A DNA stretch of 64,000 nucleotides from a virus. The translations under genes were made by a program, and so were the position numbers. Below are positions 24,308-33,277 of the stretch, one piece after another; position 1 is the stretch's first letter, and each line of letters starts with the position of its first letter. The stretch lies in IMG/VR virus record IMGVR_UViG_3300020578_000060, positions 1-64,000 of that record; one strand, written 5' to 3'. Below the pieces are notes generated by a model. That model saw nothing but the letters and a program-made list of their open reading frames with translations, was not told the origin of the DNA and searched no databases.

Positions 24308-26014
24308 TTACTCACAAAATCTTCCTTTATTATTAAATAAATTAAGATTGCTTAATGAATCTAAATTTATTTTATCAGAAAAACCTCTAGCCTTATCTAC
24401 CGTATTTTCTGCCTTACCTAATAATCCTTCCACCGCATTTATTGTATCGTTTACAAATGGTGGCAATAAACTTCTCTTCGTCTTTAAAAAATTCTCATTA
24501 ATTTCTTTTATTTTTTTCCTAATCGCACATAAAACGATTTGTTTAAGTGCTTTTAATATCATAGGTAATAAAAATTCATAAATTATTTTTCTTAATAAAT
24601 CACTTAGTATTTTACTTAAAATACATTCAAACGCTTTTAATATTTCTTTTATTTTTGTTTTTTTTATGGGTTGGGCGTTAACTAAAAAATAAAATAAATT
24701 TAACATTACTAAATTTTTGGGTGTTAAAGCAATTTTAGTTAATGCCACTTGTAAGGCACTTATAAAATTTGCCAAAAATTCTCCACTAGCACTATCTATA
24801 TCTAAATTTTTAACCCCATCAGTAGATTCTTTAATTAAATCATCTAAAGATTTTGTGTATACTTGAATTTTTTCTTGTAAAGTACTAGTTGCCACAATAT
24901 TAGCATCAATTTCTTTAAGAGTCTCAAAAGATATACTACTAGTTTGTTTTGCACAACACTTTTTAAATTGTTTTACGCCTAATTTTTTTTCTTTAACTGT
25001 TTCTTTGATATTTGCAATTTGTGCGGGTGTAAATGTATAAAAACTCTCATCAAAGACTACTTCAGGATTTCCAATACCCTTATCTAAATAATCCTCAATA
25101 GATTTTTCAGTTTCAACAACCTTATTTAAACATTCGTCAGGTAAATCTACTTTATTAGTTAGTGAACCATAGATGATATCTATAATATTTGGTACAACTT
25201 TATCTACATTAAAAAGAGGATTTTGACTATTAAAATAATCCACTAAAAATGTAATCATAGTTTTATTTTGGTAGGTTTCATTAACTATCCTTATATTAAA
25301 AACTCTAGGTCTTTGTTCTATGTTTTGATAATCCGTTGTACCGTCTGTTTCAATAAACGCACTACTATCATTTTCAAAATATCTAAATTCTGCAATTTGT
25401 TTTCCAGATGTAGGATCTAACCAAATAACAGGATTTCCGTTTTCTTGAATAACTTTCCACAGAAAAGCGTTTAAATCGTCTGTTTCCGTTCCATCATAAA
25501 ATAATTTACCTACACTACTATTTGGATCAACTGCAAATAAACAAGTTAAATCTAACTTATTAAGTTCAATGTTCATACCTATACCAGGTGTTCCTGAATT
25601 AGGTATGGGTACACCATTATTATCATATAAAATTGTAGATGGATCGGTTACAAATAACCAATTGGGTATATTAGGGTTTATTTTACAGGCGTAACAACAT
25701 TTAATAGTATCTATCATTGTTAATGATAAATTTTCGGATAAAGGTTGTAATTGCTCAACTAACCAACTAATTAATTGCATCCTCATCTCATCAATATTAA
25801 TTCCTGAAACAGTTGCTAAAATATCATTTAATAAATCAACTACTCTTTGACTAATATCTAAATCTGCAACATCAGGAATAGAAGTGGGTAATGATAAATT
25901 GGGTAAGTTGTTACATATAGTTTGATTAAGAGATATTAATTCTAATATTTGTCTCTTAATATCACCTATAACATCTTTAGTTTCACAAACAACATTTTTA
26001 AATTTTATATCCAT
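24308..26014 (-). CDS. Large tail-block structural protein, unknown
   Basis: The 568-residue protein has helical ends and a beta-rich middle. It has an unusual number of Cys for a cytoplasmic phage protein (KCCYACK, KKCCAKQ) and a strongly hydrophobic helical segment (about residues 435-490) next to a basic stretch. It could be a baseplate or tail-tube-initiating protein by position, three genes ahead of the spike-like gene. I do not recognise the family. Confidence 0.55.
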   Translation of the reverse strand: MDIKFKNVVCETKDVIGDIKRQILELISLNQTICNNLPNLSLPTSIPDVADLDISQRVVDLLNDILATVSGINIDEMRMQLISWLVEQLQPLSENLSLTMIDTIKCCYACKINPNIPNWLFVTDPSTILYDNNGVPIPNSGTPGIGMNIELNKLDLTCLFAVDPNSSVGKLFYDGTETDDLNAFLWKVIQENGNPVIWLDPTSGKQIAEFRYFENDSSAFIETDGTTDYQNIEQRPRVFNIRIVNETYQNKTMITFLVDYFNSQNPLFNVDKVVPNIIDIIYGSLTNKVDLPDECLNKVVETEKSIEDYLDKGIGNPEVVFDESFYTFTPAQIANIKETVKEKKLGVKQFKKCCAKQTSSISFETLKEIDANIVATSTLQEKIQVYTKSLDDLIKESTDGVKNLDIDSASGEFLANFISALQVALTKIALTPKNLVMLNLFYFLVNAQPIKKTKIKEILKAFECILSKILSDLLRKIIYEFLLPMILKALKQIVLCAIRKKIKEINENFLKTKRSLLPPFVNDTINAVEGLLGKAENTVDKARGFSDKINLDSLSNLNLFNNKGRFCE

Positions 26015-26015
26015 T

Positions 26016-26402
26016 TTAATCTATATCGTATTCAGTATTTTTATTGTTACCCTTTTCCTTAAACAATTCTCTAAGAATATTCTTATCTTCTTCAGTTATA
26101 CCGTTACCACCACTATTAACTTCACCATCACCATCAGATTTATTACCTAGTATTTGTGATTGTAATTTAGCTAACGCAATTTTCTTATCAATAGTAGTTT
26201 CTAAAATTTTAAGTGTTTCATTATTAACTTTACCTATTTGATATTCATCATTGATGTCTTCTATATTAACCCTAACTTTTCTTTCATTCAATTCCCTACG
26301 AGCACTATTCATTATAGTACTACAATCATTATAGATTTCCTGCATTAATTCTTGTAAACTATTTTTATCTAAATTGATTTTAGTTTTCTTAGGTCTACTC
26401 AT
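26016..26402 (-). CDS. Small helical phage protein, unknown
   Basis: This 128-residue, charged, mostly helical protein has a Gly/Asp/Asn linker (GNKSDGDGEVNSGGNG). It is the first gene of the minus-strand tail block, preceded by a late-type octamer and one base away from the large structural gene. Possible roles are terminase- or tail-assembly adaptor. No motif is decisive. Confidence 0.55.
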   Translation of the reverse strand: MSRPKKTKINLDKNSLQELMQEIYNDCSTIMNSARRELNERKVRVNIEDINDEYQIGKVNNETLKILETTIDKKIALAKLQSQILGNKSDGDGEVNSGGNGITEEDKNILRELFKEKGNNKNTEYDID

Positions 26403-26417
26403 AATATTTCTTTTACT

Positions 26418-26425
26418 ATAAATAT
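26418..26425 (-). promoter_or_regulatory. Candidate late promoter octamer ATATTTAT (minus strand)
   Basis: The octamer ends 15 bases before the start at 26402 and reads AGATATTTATA in the sense direction. It would drive the 26402-to-22359 tail block. Confidence 0.5.
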
Positions 26426-26439
26426 CTTATAATAAAAAT

Positions 26440-27174
26440 TTACAAGAAATCATCTTCTAATTTATCATTTTTTAAAAAAACATATATTTTTTTAAATCTT
26501 CTCATCCCCAATCTAATGTCTTTGGTTGATAAATCAGATATTTCTCTTATATAAGATAAAATTAAATTTTTATTATATTTATTACCACTTTCTACCTGTT
26601 CAAAAATAGTCTCCCAATTATCTAGTATGGTTGTGAGTGCAGAACCAACTTTATGTTCTATTTCAGATAATTTATTATATTTCATTTCACCCTTTATACT
26701 GGCAGAAATCTCATCTATAAATGTATCTAATTGTAACTTATCATCATCGATTGTATACGATAAATCCTCCATAGTTTCCACAGTTCTATAAACATCTTCG
26801 TAGGAAACATCAGATTTTAATTTTTTATCATCTTTTATTAATTGTCCTAAAAGATAATGTTTACATATCGTTCCAAAATAAGAATATGCTTTTTTATTTT
26901 TATCGGGTTTAAAATTATGCATTTTAGTAATTAAAAAAGATAAAGTATCGGAATGTACATCCTCATACTCATATTCTTTTCTATATAATTTATACCTTCT
27001 TATGATGGACTCAACCATCTTGTTTACTGGGCCTTTTAGATGCTCATTGTAAATTTTATTTCTTTCACTATACGATTCACTTGTTAAAAAATTAACTACT
27101 GCTTCTTCCTGTTCAGGACCAAAATATAAATTTTTTGTTCTCTTACGACCCCTTTTTTTGGGTTCTTCTGTCAT
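26440..27174 (-). CDS. Late sigma-like factor (T4 gp55-like)
   Basis: The 244-residue protein contains a sigma-70 region 2 pattern: NEHLKGPVNKMVESIIRRYK, then DVHSDTLSFLITKMHNFKP, then KAYSYFGTICKHYLLGQLIK (about residues 43-118). The basic N-terminus (KKRGRKRTK) may contact DNA. Region 4 is not obvious, as in gp55, which works with the sliding clamp and coactivator. It is the natural candidate for reading the ATATTTAT sites before the structural genes in this window. Confidence 0.8.
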   Translation of the reverse strand: MTEEPKKRGRKRTKNLYFGPEQEEAVVNFLTSESYSERNKIYNEHLKGPVNKMVESIIRRYKLYRKEYEYEDVHSDTLSFLITKMHNFKPDKNKKAYSYFGTICKHYLLGQLIKDDKKLKSDVSYEDVYRTVETMEDLSYTIDDDKLQLDTFIDEISASIKGEMKYNKLSEIEHKVGSALTTILDNWETIFEQVESGNKYNKNLILSYIREISDLSTKDIRLGMRRFKKIYVFLKNDKLEDDFL

Positions 27175-27182
27175 AAAAAAAT

Positions 27183-27959
27183 TTATACTTCATATGTTAT
27201 TTCCCTATCTTCTGTGAAAAAATATTCTTTTTTGGCTTTATTAACCCAAAATTTACTTTCTAAAACATCAATACTATTTTTATACTCTACAAAAAGTGAT
27301 CCCTCTCTATTATTTGTATGTTTATAACCTAATCTAGGAATTACCATAACAGGTACAGAAAAATACGTCATTCTTAATAAGAATTCATAAGTGAAAGTCA
27401 ATTTTATATTACTTTTTAAACCACCGTGTTCTTCATAAACTTCTTTTTTAACAACCATACCATCAAAATTAAAGTTCTGAACTCTTTGTAATACATTATT
27501 ATCTAAATAACCACTAACTTCTGTAAAATCTTTTGCCCAAACACTTTCATTTGTAAATGAAATAAATTTACCATTCTCATCAGTCTCATATATGATAGGT
27601 AAAAATACACCTACATCAGAATGATGTTTTGCATATTCTTTAGCGTTTTTAATCCATATAGGTGATAACTCATCATCATACTCTACAAAAGTAAAATAAG
27701 TTGATGTAGATTCTTTAACACCATAATTAATTTGTGATTGGAATCCATAGTCATTTGTTTCGTTTTCTAAAATTTTAACTAATGAACTAATCTCACCAAA
27801 ATTGTAATTATTAAGATAATCTTTTAATTCGTTATCGTTAGATGTTACGAATATAACTTCATTTGGTTTTTCTTTTTGATTCATAATACTTAAAATACAT
27901 GAATCTAAATATGTTTTTTCTAATTTATGTACTGGTACTATTACTGAAATACTACTCAT
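27183..27959 (-). CDS. Family 2 glycosyltransferase (GT-A fold)
   Basis: The 258-residue protein starts SISVIVPVHKLEKTYLDSCI, the standard GT2 nucleotide-binding start. It has the acidic metal-binding segment FVEYDDELSP (about residues 94-103) and a conserved aromatic/acidic C-terminal region. It transfers a sugar from a nucleotide-sugar; donor and acceptor are unknown. It lies nine bases downstream of the sigma-like gene's start side and outside the main sugar cluster, so it may modify a phage product. Confidence 0.85.
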   Translation of the reverse strand: MSSISVIVPVHKLEKTYLDSCILSIMNQKEKPNEVIFVTSNDNELKDYLNNYNFGEISSLVKILENETNDYGFQSQINYGVKESTSTYFTFVEYDDELSPIWIKNAKEYAKHHSDVGVFLPIIYETDENGKFISFTNESVWAKDFTEVSGYLDNNVLQRVQNFNFDGMVVKKEVYEEHGGLKSNIKLTFTYEFLLRMTYFSVPVMVIPRLGYKHTNNREGSLFVEYKNSIDVLESKFWVNKAKKEYFFTEDREITYEV

Positions 27960-27982
27960 ATTTTTTTATTTAATTATTGTTA

Positions 27983-28120
27983 TTATCTTCCTTGCCCTTT
28001 ATACTTTTTCTTATAATATTTACTAGTTTTAAGTTTACTAGTTTTAGTTTTTGAGTGGACACCTTTTCTTTTTTTTCTATTACTTACATTGTAATAGGTT
28101 GATGATTGAATTTTTGTCAT
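27983..28120 (-). CDS. Small, very basic conserved phage-type protein (45 aa)
   Basis: The frame runs from an ATG at 28120 to a TAA and reads MTKIQSSTYYNVSNRKKR at its start, with KTKTSKLKTSKYYKKKY and an ending KGQGR. About half of its residues are Lys, Arg or Thr/Ser. Small proteins with a KTSK..KNYKKxYxGQGR-like ending are familiar to me from other large phages. This is recall, not a search. A nucleic-acid-binding role is likely from charge. Confidence 0.7.
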   Translation of the reverse strand: MTKIQSSTYYNVSNRKKRKGVHSKTKTSKLKTSKYYKKKYKGQGR

Positions 28121-28144
28121 AATAATATATTTTTTTATAAATTG

Positions 28145-29263
28145 TTATACTTCTGATTGGGAAGTATTTGAAATTTGTTCGTAAGACGTTTCTAATTCTA
28201 CAACCCTTCTTTTAAAAATTTTATCATATACTTCGGATAATATATTATTTGATCCTTCCTCAGTATACTTACTTTCCCATTCAACCATACCTGTCATAAT
28301 ATTTTGAGGTAAGGCATCTTCTAAATACAAACCAACCATTGTTGCAATAATATCAGGTATCGCATTTAAATTTGCCGTCCATATACCATTATCGTTTAAA
28401 TTAAGATTTCCATTTGCATCCAATGTACCCATCCACTCAGGTACCATTCTAGGGATTTTACCAATTACAGGTGTTTTTACTTTCATTGACTCTAAAGGAA
28501 ATGTCCCAAAACTTGAAAGTTCGTCGACCCAAACACTTAAAAATGATTTAGATAATTCTTTAGCAAACATTTTTCTAGGTAAACCAGATAAATCTCTAAA
28601 CGTTATAAATCTATAATGTGGATATTTTTGATAAAATATTTTTACAATTTTTAATAATTCTCTTTTATCTCTTGCTACCATTGAAACCGTAGGTATTTTA
28701 GGTGTTCCATCACTTTCAAAATAAGAAGGTATACCGATAGGGATGACATCAGTTGTCAATCCTCTAAACATAGAATTTGCGTATTTACTTAAATTTTCAT
28801 TTGTAGTGATTACATCTCTAATACCAAATTGTTCCCAACCTTCACCAATCTCTAACATTTCAAAAATATATTCATAGGATTGGAGTAATACCACTCTTTT
28901 ACAAGGGAAATTAACAGTCTGTTTCATTATACTAGCAAACGCTTCTGGAATTATAACAAAATCAGAAGCACTTACCTGAAGTTTTTGTGATTCTATCGAT
29001 ACGTGAGGTAAATTCGCATATTCTTCACCCAACCATTCTGCAATACCAATACCATTTTCATCTTCACGTAATTTATAATCATTTTTATCATGTAAAATTT
29101 GGGCATTATAACCTAATTCTCTTAATTTTTTTACATGTTCGTAAATTGTTGCTACACCAGCAGTAGGATTACCTTTTGTGTCTATAGTAAAAAAATAAAT
29201 ACCAAAATCTTTATTATTTATCTTTTCAATAGACTCTTTAATTTTCTCTAATTGTTCACTCAT
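28145..29263 (-). CDS. GT-B fold glycosyltransferase
   Basis: The 372-residue protein has the two-domain GT-B look. An N-terminal domain contains TAGVATIYEHVKKLRELGYN, and the linker VIPIGIPSYF leads to a C-terminal donor-binding domain with SSFGTFPLESMKVKTPVIG (about residues 242-260), where the Glu of the FPLE segment matches the EX7E-like donor site. It is grouped with other glycosyltransferases and the sigma factor. The acceptor is unknown. Confidence 0.8.
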   Translation of the reverse strand: MSEQLEKIKESIEKINNKDFGIYFFTIDTKGNPTAGVATIYEHVKKLRELGYNAQILHDKNDYKLREDENGIGIAEWLGEEYANLPHVSIESQKLQVSASDFVIIPEAFASIMKQTVNFPCKRVVLLQSYEYIFEMLEIGEGWEQFGIRDVITTNENLSKYANSMFRGLTTDVIPIGIPSYFESDGTPKIPTVSMVARDKRELLKIVKIFYQKYPHYRFITFRDLSGLPRKMFAKELSKSFLSVWVDELSSFGTFPLESMKVKTPVIGKIPRMVPEWMGTLDANGNLNLNDNGIWTANLNAIPDIIATMVGLYLEDALPQNIMTGMVEWESKYTEEGSNNILSEVYDKIFKRRVVELETSYEQISNTSQSEV

Positions 29264-29284
29264 AATAGTTTATTTTTATTGTTA

Positions 29285-29620
29285 TTATAATTCTTTTATA
29301 ATACCTTTCATCAAAAGAGTATTATAAGCAATTTTAAATGGTATAGTAGTTTTATTTAATGCTACTGAACCCATTTTATCATCGATTTCTTCATTGTAAC
29401 TTAAAATAGTCGCAATCATTTCTCTATATAATTCATATTTAGTAATATCTATCTGTATTGCAGATTCTTCCATAGAATCTTGACGCATTTCATCACTAAT
29501 TTTTTCTAAAATATCTTCTTGATTTATTTTAGTTTCTATTTTTACTACATCAGAAACCCTATCAATATCAAAGTATAGTTCTTTTCCGCCAATTTGTAGA
29601 AGTAAGTTATCAGTTTCCAT
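29285..29620 (-). CDS. Phage protein of unknown function (111 aa)
   Basis: This small acidic alpha/beta protein (METDNLLLQIGGKELYFDID) ends in a helix-rich part. Its size and composition would suit a tail-assembly chaperone, but no frameshift signal or tape-measure neighbour is visible. It is followed by a glycosyltransferase gene on the same strand. Confidence 0.55.
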   Translation of the reverse strand: METDNLLLQIGGKELYFDIDRVSDVVKIETKINQEDILEKISDEMRQDSMEESAIQIDITKYELYREMIATILSYNEEIDDKMGSVALNKTTIPFKIAYNTLLMKGIIKEL

Positions 29621-29665
29621 ATATTTTTTTCTATTATTTTATACTTTTTTTTAGATAAGTAAACA

Positions 29666-30274
29666 TTAAATATCTTCAAAATCTATTGTCTGAGTATTTA
29701 ATATTTTTTCCAATAATTTTTTATCATCTAAAATCTCTTTTAAATCTATAACAGTATAATCAGATTGACAATTTTTGTTATAATGATTTATAACTTTTAC
29801 AGATATTCTTCCACTAGGTTTATTATCTAATATTTCTGGATCTGCAGTTATTAGGACATCAACATAATCCCAAACTTTTTCATATTCTCTAACAAAAATT
29901 ATATTATTAATTTTTGCAGATAATTTAGATAAGAAGAATAATGTAGCAGGTTTACTATTATTTAATTCCTTACTTAAAACAATAGGATTGTGTCCCATAT
30001 CTTCTATTAAATTATGTAATTGGTTTAGATGTTCTACCGAATTTAATTTTGTTTCACCTGCATGTCCAAATATCTCTAAAGATGAATCAACATATAAAAA
30101 TTTATTTAACTCTTGTGTTCCTCCAGTAAAATTAAAATGATCCAATAAATTTGAGGTGTCTATATCTCTTTTGGTTTCTTTTTCAGATTCTACATTATAA
30201 TATTTATCATAAACAGATTCAAACTTAGTGATGAAATCTCTTATAACCCCATTAATTGTTATCCCTATTCTCAT
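29666..30274 (-). CDS. HAD-like protein lacking the usual nucleophile, unknown
   Basis: The 202-residue protein starts MRIGITINGVIRDFITKF, which resembles the first motif of HAD phosphatases but has Asn where the nucleophilic Asp is expected. A later LSKLSAKINNIIFVREYEKVWDYVDVLI region looks like a small Rossmann-like part. Either the likeness is accidental or this is a binding protein that has lost catalysis. The start overlaps the small gene upstream by 23 bases. Confidence 0.45.
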   Translation of the reverse strand: MRIGITINGVIRDFITKFESVYDKYYNVESEKETKRDIDTSNLLDHFNFTGGTQELNKFLYVDSSLEIFGHAGETKLNSVEHLNQLHNLIEDMGHNPIVLSKELNNSKPATLFFLSKLSAKINNIIFVREYEKVWDYVDVLITADPEILDNKPSGRISVKVINHYNKNCQSDYTVIDLKEILDDKKLLEKILNTQTIDFEDI

Positions 30275-30419
30275 ATTTCTGAACTTTATATATTTTTAAT
30301 AAATCTTTTATTTTTAAATCTTTTAATAGTGAAAAGAATTCTATTGCCAATTCTAAACTTTTTTGATTTGTAACTTGTACGATTTCACCATCTTTTGTTA
30401 CTAAATTAAACTTTTCCAT
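30252..30419 (-). CDS. Small protein of unknown function (55 aa)
   Basis: A complete frame runs from an ATG at 30419 to a TAA at 30254-30252 and starts MEKFNLVTKDGEIVQVTNQK, followed by an amphipathic helix (LAIEFFSLLKDLKIKDLLKI). It fills the gap after the SET-domain gene and overlaps the next start by 23 bases. Regular hydrophobic spacing suggests it is genuinely translated. Confidence 0.6.
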   Translation of the reverse strand: MEKFNLVTKDGEIVQVTNQKSLELAIEFFSLLKDLKIKDLLKIYKVQKYENRDNN

Positions 30420-30420
30420 T

Positions 30421-30798
30421 TTATTTTACAGTTTTTACCACACTTTTATATCCTTCACCATAATTTATACAAATTTCTTCACCTTTCTTAATATCCCTTA
30501 AAGTGAAAAATGTGAATACATTTTTTTCCTCATCAACTATCCAGTCAGCATTATTATTTTTAGAATGATTGTATATTGACCCATATCCCCAAACAACCAC
30601 TGAATTTTTTGCATTAATTTTTGGGTATGCGAATACATATTCTTGTAATTTTTTATTTATATCAAAAAATTTTTGTTCTAAAATAGTAAAATGACAATTT
30701 TCTATTATTTCACCAGATTTTATATTTTCTTTTGCAAATACACCCATACCATGTATAGGTGATTCTCTAACTTCAATCTTACTATTAATAAAAACCAT
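30421..30798 (-). CDS. SET-domain protein (putative protein-lysine methyltransferase)
   Basis: The 125-residue protein is a minimal SET domain. Its parts are SPIHGMGVFAKENIKSGEII (residues 13-32), the methyl-donor motif YNHSKNNNADW (about 75-85, matching NHSxxPN with Asn for Pro), TLRDIKKGEEICINYG (about 98-113) with the catalytic Tyr, and a short tail. SET enzymes methylate protein lysine using S-adenosylmethionine. The target, host or phage, is unknown. It sits one base from the PhoH gene. Confidence 0.88.
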   Translation of the reverse strand: MVFINSKIEVRESPIHGMGVFAKENIKSGEIIENCHFTILEQKFFDINKKLQEYVFAYPKINAKNSVVVWGYGSIYNHSKNNNADWIVDEEKNVFTFFTLRDIKKGEEICINYGEGYKSVVKTVK

Positions 30799-31554
30799 TT
30801 ACAATTCTAAAGATTCAAAAATTTCTTCTATTATTTTTATAATTGGGTTTCTAACAACATCTTTAGGATTTCTCAATTCCACACATCCAAAACCTTTAAC
30901 ATCTTTAAACTTTTCGATTACAACCTCTAAAGAACTATCTTTTTTATTTCTCAAGTCTTTTTGTTTAACATCTCCCATAATGACCATTTTGGAGTTATCT
31001 CCGATTCTAGTCATTAGTGTTCTAATATTTTCTAAAGTAATATTTTGTGCCTCATCCACTAATATGATGGAGTTATCGATACTGCGACCTCTGGCAAAAG
31101 CTATTGGTACAATTTCTATAACACCTAACTCAATTAATTTTTCCATTCTACTTTTACCAATAAGTTTTCTAATATTATCAGTAAATGACTCCATGATGGG
31201 TGCCATCTTTTCTTTTAGATCTCCAGGTAAATGCCCAATTTCTTCATTTTTCAGTGGAGTTATAGATTTTACTAGGACAATTCTTTTATATTTTTCGTGA
31301 GCTGTAACTAATTTTAATGCCTCAGCACACGATAAGAATGTTTTTCCTGATCCAGGTAACCCACTACAAATTGTAATCTCATTGTGTCTTATGGAATCTA
31401 CTAATTTTCTTTGGTTTTCGGTCTTACACTTTACGTTTATACTTATTGTATTAAAAAGTTTTTCTTCTTCTATATTGTTTCTATTAAGAAACGCTTCCAT
31501 TTCCTGGATTTCTTCTTCGGAAAGTTGTTTATTTTTTCTTCTGCTTCTGCTCAT
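30799..31554 (-). CDS. phoH: PhoH-like ATPase
   Basis: The 251-residue protein has Walker A SGLPGSGKTFLSCAEA (about residues 63-78), Walker B SIILVDEAQN (about 162-171) and the GDVKQKD sensor region, in the order of the PhoH/RNA-helicase-like family. PhoH-type genes are frequent in marine phages and are linked to RNA metabolism or phosphate stress; the exact role is unsettled. A short basic N-terminus (SRSRRKNKQ) precedes the domain. Confidence 0.9.
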   Translation of the reverse strand: MSRSRRKNKQLSEEEIQEMEAFLNRNNIEEEKLFNTISINVKCKTENQRKLVDSIRHNEITICSGLPGSGKTFLSCAEALKLVTAHEKYKRIVLVKSITPLKNEEIGHLPGDLKEKMAPIMESFTDNIRKLIGKSRMEKLIELGVIEIVPIAFARGRSIDNSIILVDEAQNITLENIRTLMTRIGDNSKMVIMGDVKQKDLRNKKDSSLEVVIEKFKDVKGFGCVELRNPKDVVRNPIIKIIEEIFESLEL

Positions 31555-31594
31555 AAATTAAGTTTAATTGTTTTTTTATAAATGTGAATACTAT

Positions 31595-32257
31595 TTATGC
31601 TACCCATATGTAAGTAGGTGTGTTAGCATAATTAATGGCATCGCATGTATACCCATATTTACCCAAAAAGAATTTTAGGTCATTAAATTCATTATTATTT
31701 TTTACTTCTGTAATTATTATAGGTTTGTTATTCTCGATAATTTTAGTAGCTTTAGTTAGTGCTTTTAGCTCATACCCCTCGATGTCCATTTTAATAACAG
31801 CAATATCATTTAAATCACCTATTAAATTATCTAATGTAGTACATTTAGTATCACCATTATTAATTTCTGATATGTGAGTAGATCCAGCATTTATATTAGA
31901 AACTAAGGACATACTAACAAATCCGTCAAAATCAGATATTGCGCAGTTATAAGTCACAAATTTATTATTATCTAAATTACGTAGTAAATTATTGTGTAAT
32001 ACGTTAAATATATTTTTTTCCGCTTCTATGGCTATAACTTTAGTTACTGGACAGAATAAACCAAAAAATAAAGAATGATTACCTACGTTAGCACCCAAGT
32101 CGATATATACCCCAGATTTTTCAAAAGATTTTATCTTGTTTAATAATTTTAGTTCGTAAAAACTACCCTTACTAAAATAATTTATATGCATTATATCCTG
32201 TTCACTTAAAACATCTATAGATACATTTTTATTATCATATTTTAAAATTGCTGACAT
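31595..32257 (-). CDS. FkbM-family methyltransferase
   Basis: The 220-residue protein has the S-adenosylmethionine site GVYIDLGANVGNHSLFF (about residues 49-65), the acidic loop VIAIEAEKN, and the FkbM end motif VIKMDIEGYELKAL (about 153-166). FkbM proteins O-methylate sugars or small molecules. As the last gene of the sugar cluster it probably methylates the glycan being built. Confidence 0.88.
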   Translation of the reverse strand: MSAILKYDNKNVSIDVLSEQDIMHINYFSKGSFYELKLLNKIKSFEKSGVYIDLGANVGNHSLFFGLFCPVTKVIAIEAEKNIFNVLHNNLLRNLDNNKFVTYNCAISDFDGFVSMSLVSNINAGSTHISEINNGDTKCTTLDNLIGDLNDIAVIKMDIEGYELKALTKATKIIENNKPIIITEVKNNNEFNDLKFFLGKYGYTCDAINYANTPTYIWVA

Positions 32258-32260
32258 AAC

Positions 32261-33277
32261 TTAATACATTTTATATTTTATATCCGATTTATTGTATATT
32301 TCCTCTATTAGTTTTATAACATTTAATGTTTCTGTTATATTAAAAACACTTAAATTTTTATAAACTTCTGGGTGATTTGGGCACGATCCCTGATAAGAGC
32401 CGTATGAGTTAGGATCTTTAGGGTAATTAAAATCCTTCAATAAGTTTTCATAGTGCAATGTTGCACCATGACTCAAGAAATTTGCTGATTCTATCACATT
32501 AAGAGCTTTACCACCTATTTTGATATAGCCATTTGAACCCAATAGTGAGATTGAACTTTCGATATTGTGCGGTTCTGCGGCAATTGTAGACTCTATCGTA
32601 CCACCAAAATTACCGTAATCTACTAGTGAATAAACAGTATCTTCAATCACACCGCCCTTATGTTTAGTAGTGTATACCTTAGTTCCGATAATATTTTTAG
32701 GTGATCCTATCAAATACTGTAATATGTCTAAATAATGAATCCCAGTTTCATACAAGATGCCACCACCTACTTTAGGTTCACCACGCCACCCAGAAAAATA
32801 CTCTAATGGTCTTTGCCACCTTTGCGCAAAACTAAAGCCCCTTATTTCACCTAATAATTTATTATCTAATATTTTTTTTGTTAGATGCACTGTAGGATTT
32901 AATCTAACTTGTAAAACACAATAAGCAGTTTTATTATTTTTTTTAGCATATTTTTCTATCTCAATAACGTCACTAATATTGAATGCTACTGGTTTTTCTA
33001 TTAATACATCACATTTTTTTTCTAATGCGTATATAGCTTGCTCTTTATGTAGGGAGTTTGGGGTTGCAATAACTACAAAATTTATATCTTCATAAGAAAT
33101 CATATCTTTAAATGATGTGTAGCTAGGTACGTTGTACCTCTCCCCTAAACTTTTTACCAAGGTCTCTTGTATATCACAAACACTTACTAGTGTAAATTCA
33201 TCCGAATTATTTTCAATGGCTTCCATATGTCTAGGAAATATTCCACCACACCCAATTATACCTACTCTATATTTCAT
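32261..33277 (-). CDS. Gfo/Idh/MocA-type sugar dehydrogenase (WbpB/WlbA-like)
   Basis: The 338-residue enzyme has the NAD site VGIIGCGGIFPRHMEAI (residues 5-21), the EKPVAFNISD motif with the key Lys, and a C-terminal sheet domain with WRGEPKVGGGILYETGIHYLD (about 165-185), the typical GGG..ETG.H.LD signature. It oxidises a nucleotide sugar. The neighbouring WbpD-like acetyltransferase suggests UDP-N-acetylglucosaminuronic acid 3-oxidation as in WbpB/WlbA. The matching aminotransferase (WbpE-like) was not found in this window. Confidence 0.88.
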   Translation of the reverse strand: MKYRVGIIGCGGIFPRHMEAIENNSDEFTLVSVCDIQETLVKSLGERYNVPSYTSFKDMISYEDINFVVIATPNSLHKEQAIYALEKKCDVLIEKPVAFNISDVIEIEKYAKKNNKTAYCVLQVRLNPTVHLTKKILDNKLLGEIRGFSFAQRWQRPLEYFSGWRGEPKVGGGILYETGIHYLDILQYLIGSPKNIIGTKVYTTKHKGGVIEDTVYSLVDYGNFGGTIESTIAAEPHNIESSISLLGSNGYIKIGGKALNVIESANFLSHGATLHYENLLKDFNYPKDPNSYGSYQGSCPNHPEVYKNLSVFNITETLNVIKLIEEIYNKSDIKYKMY

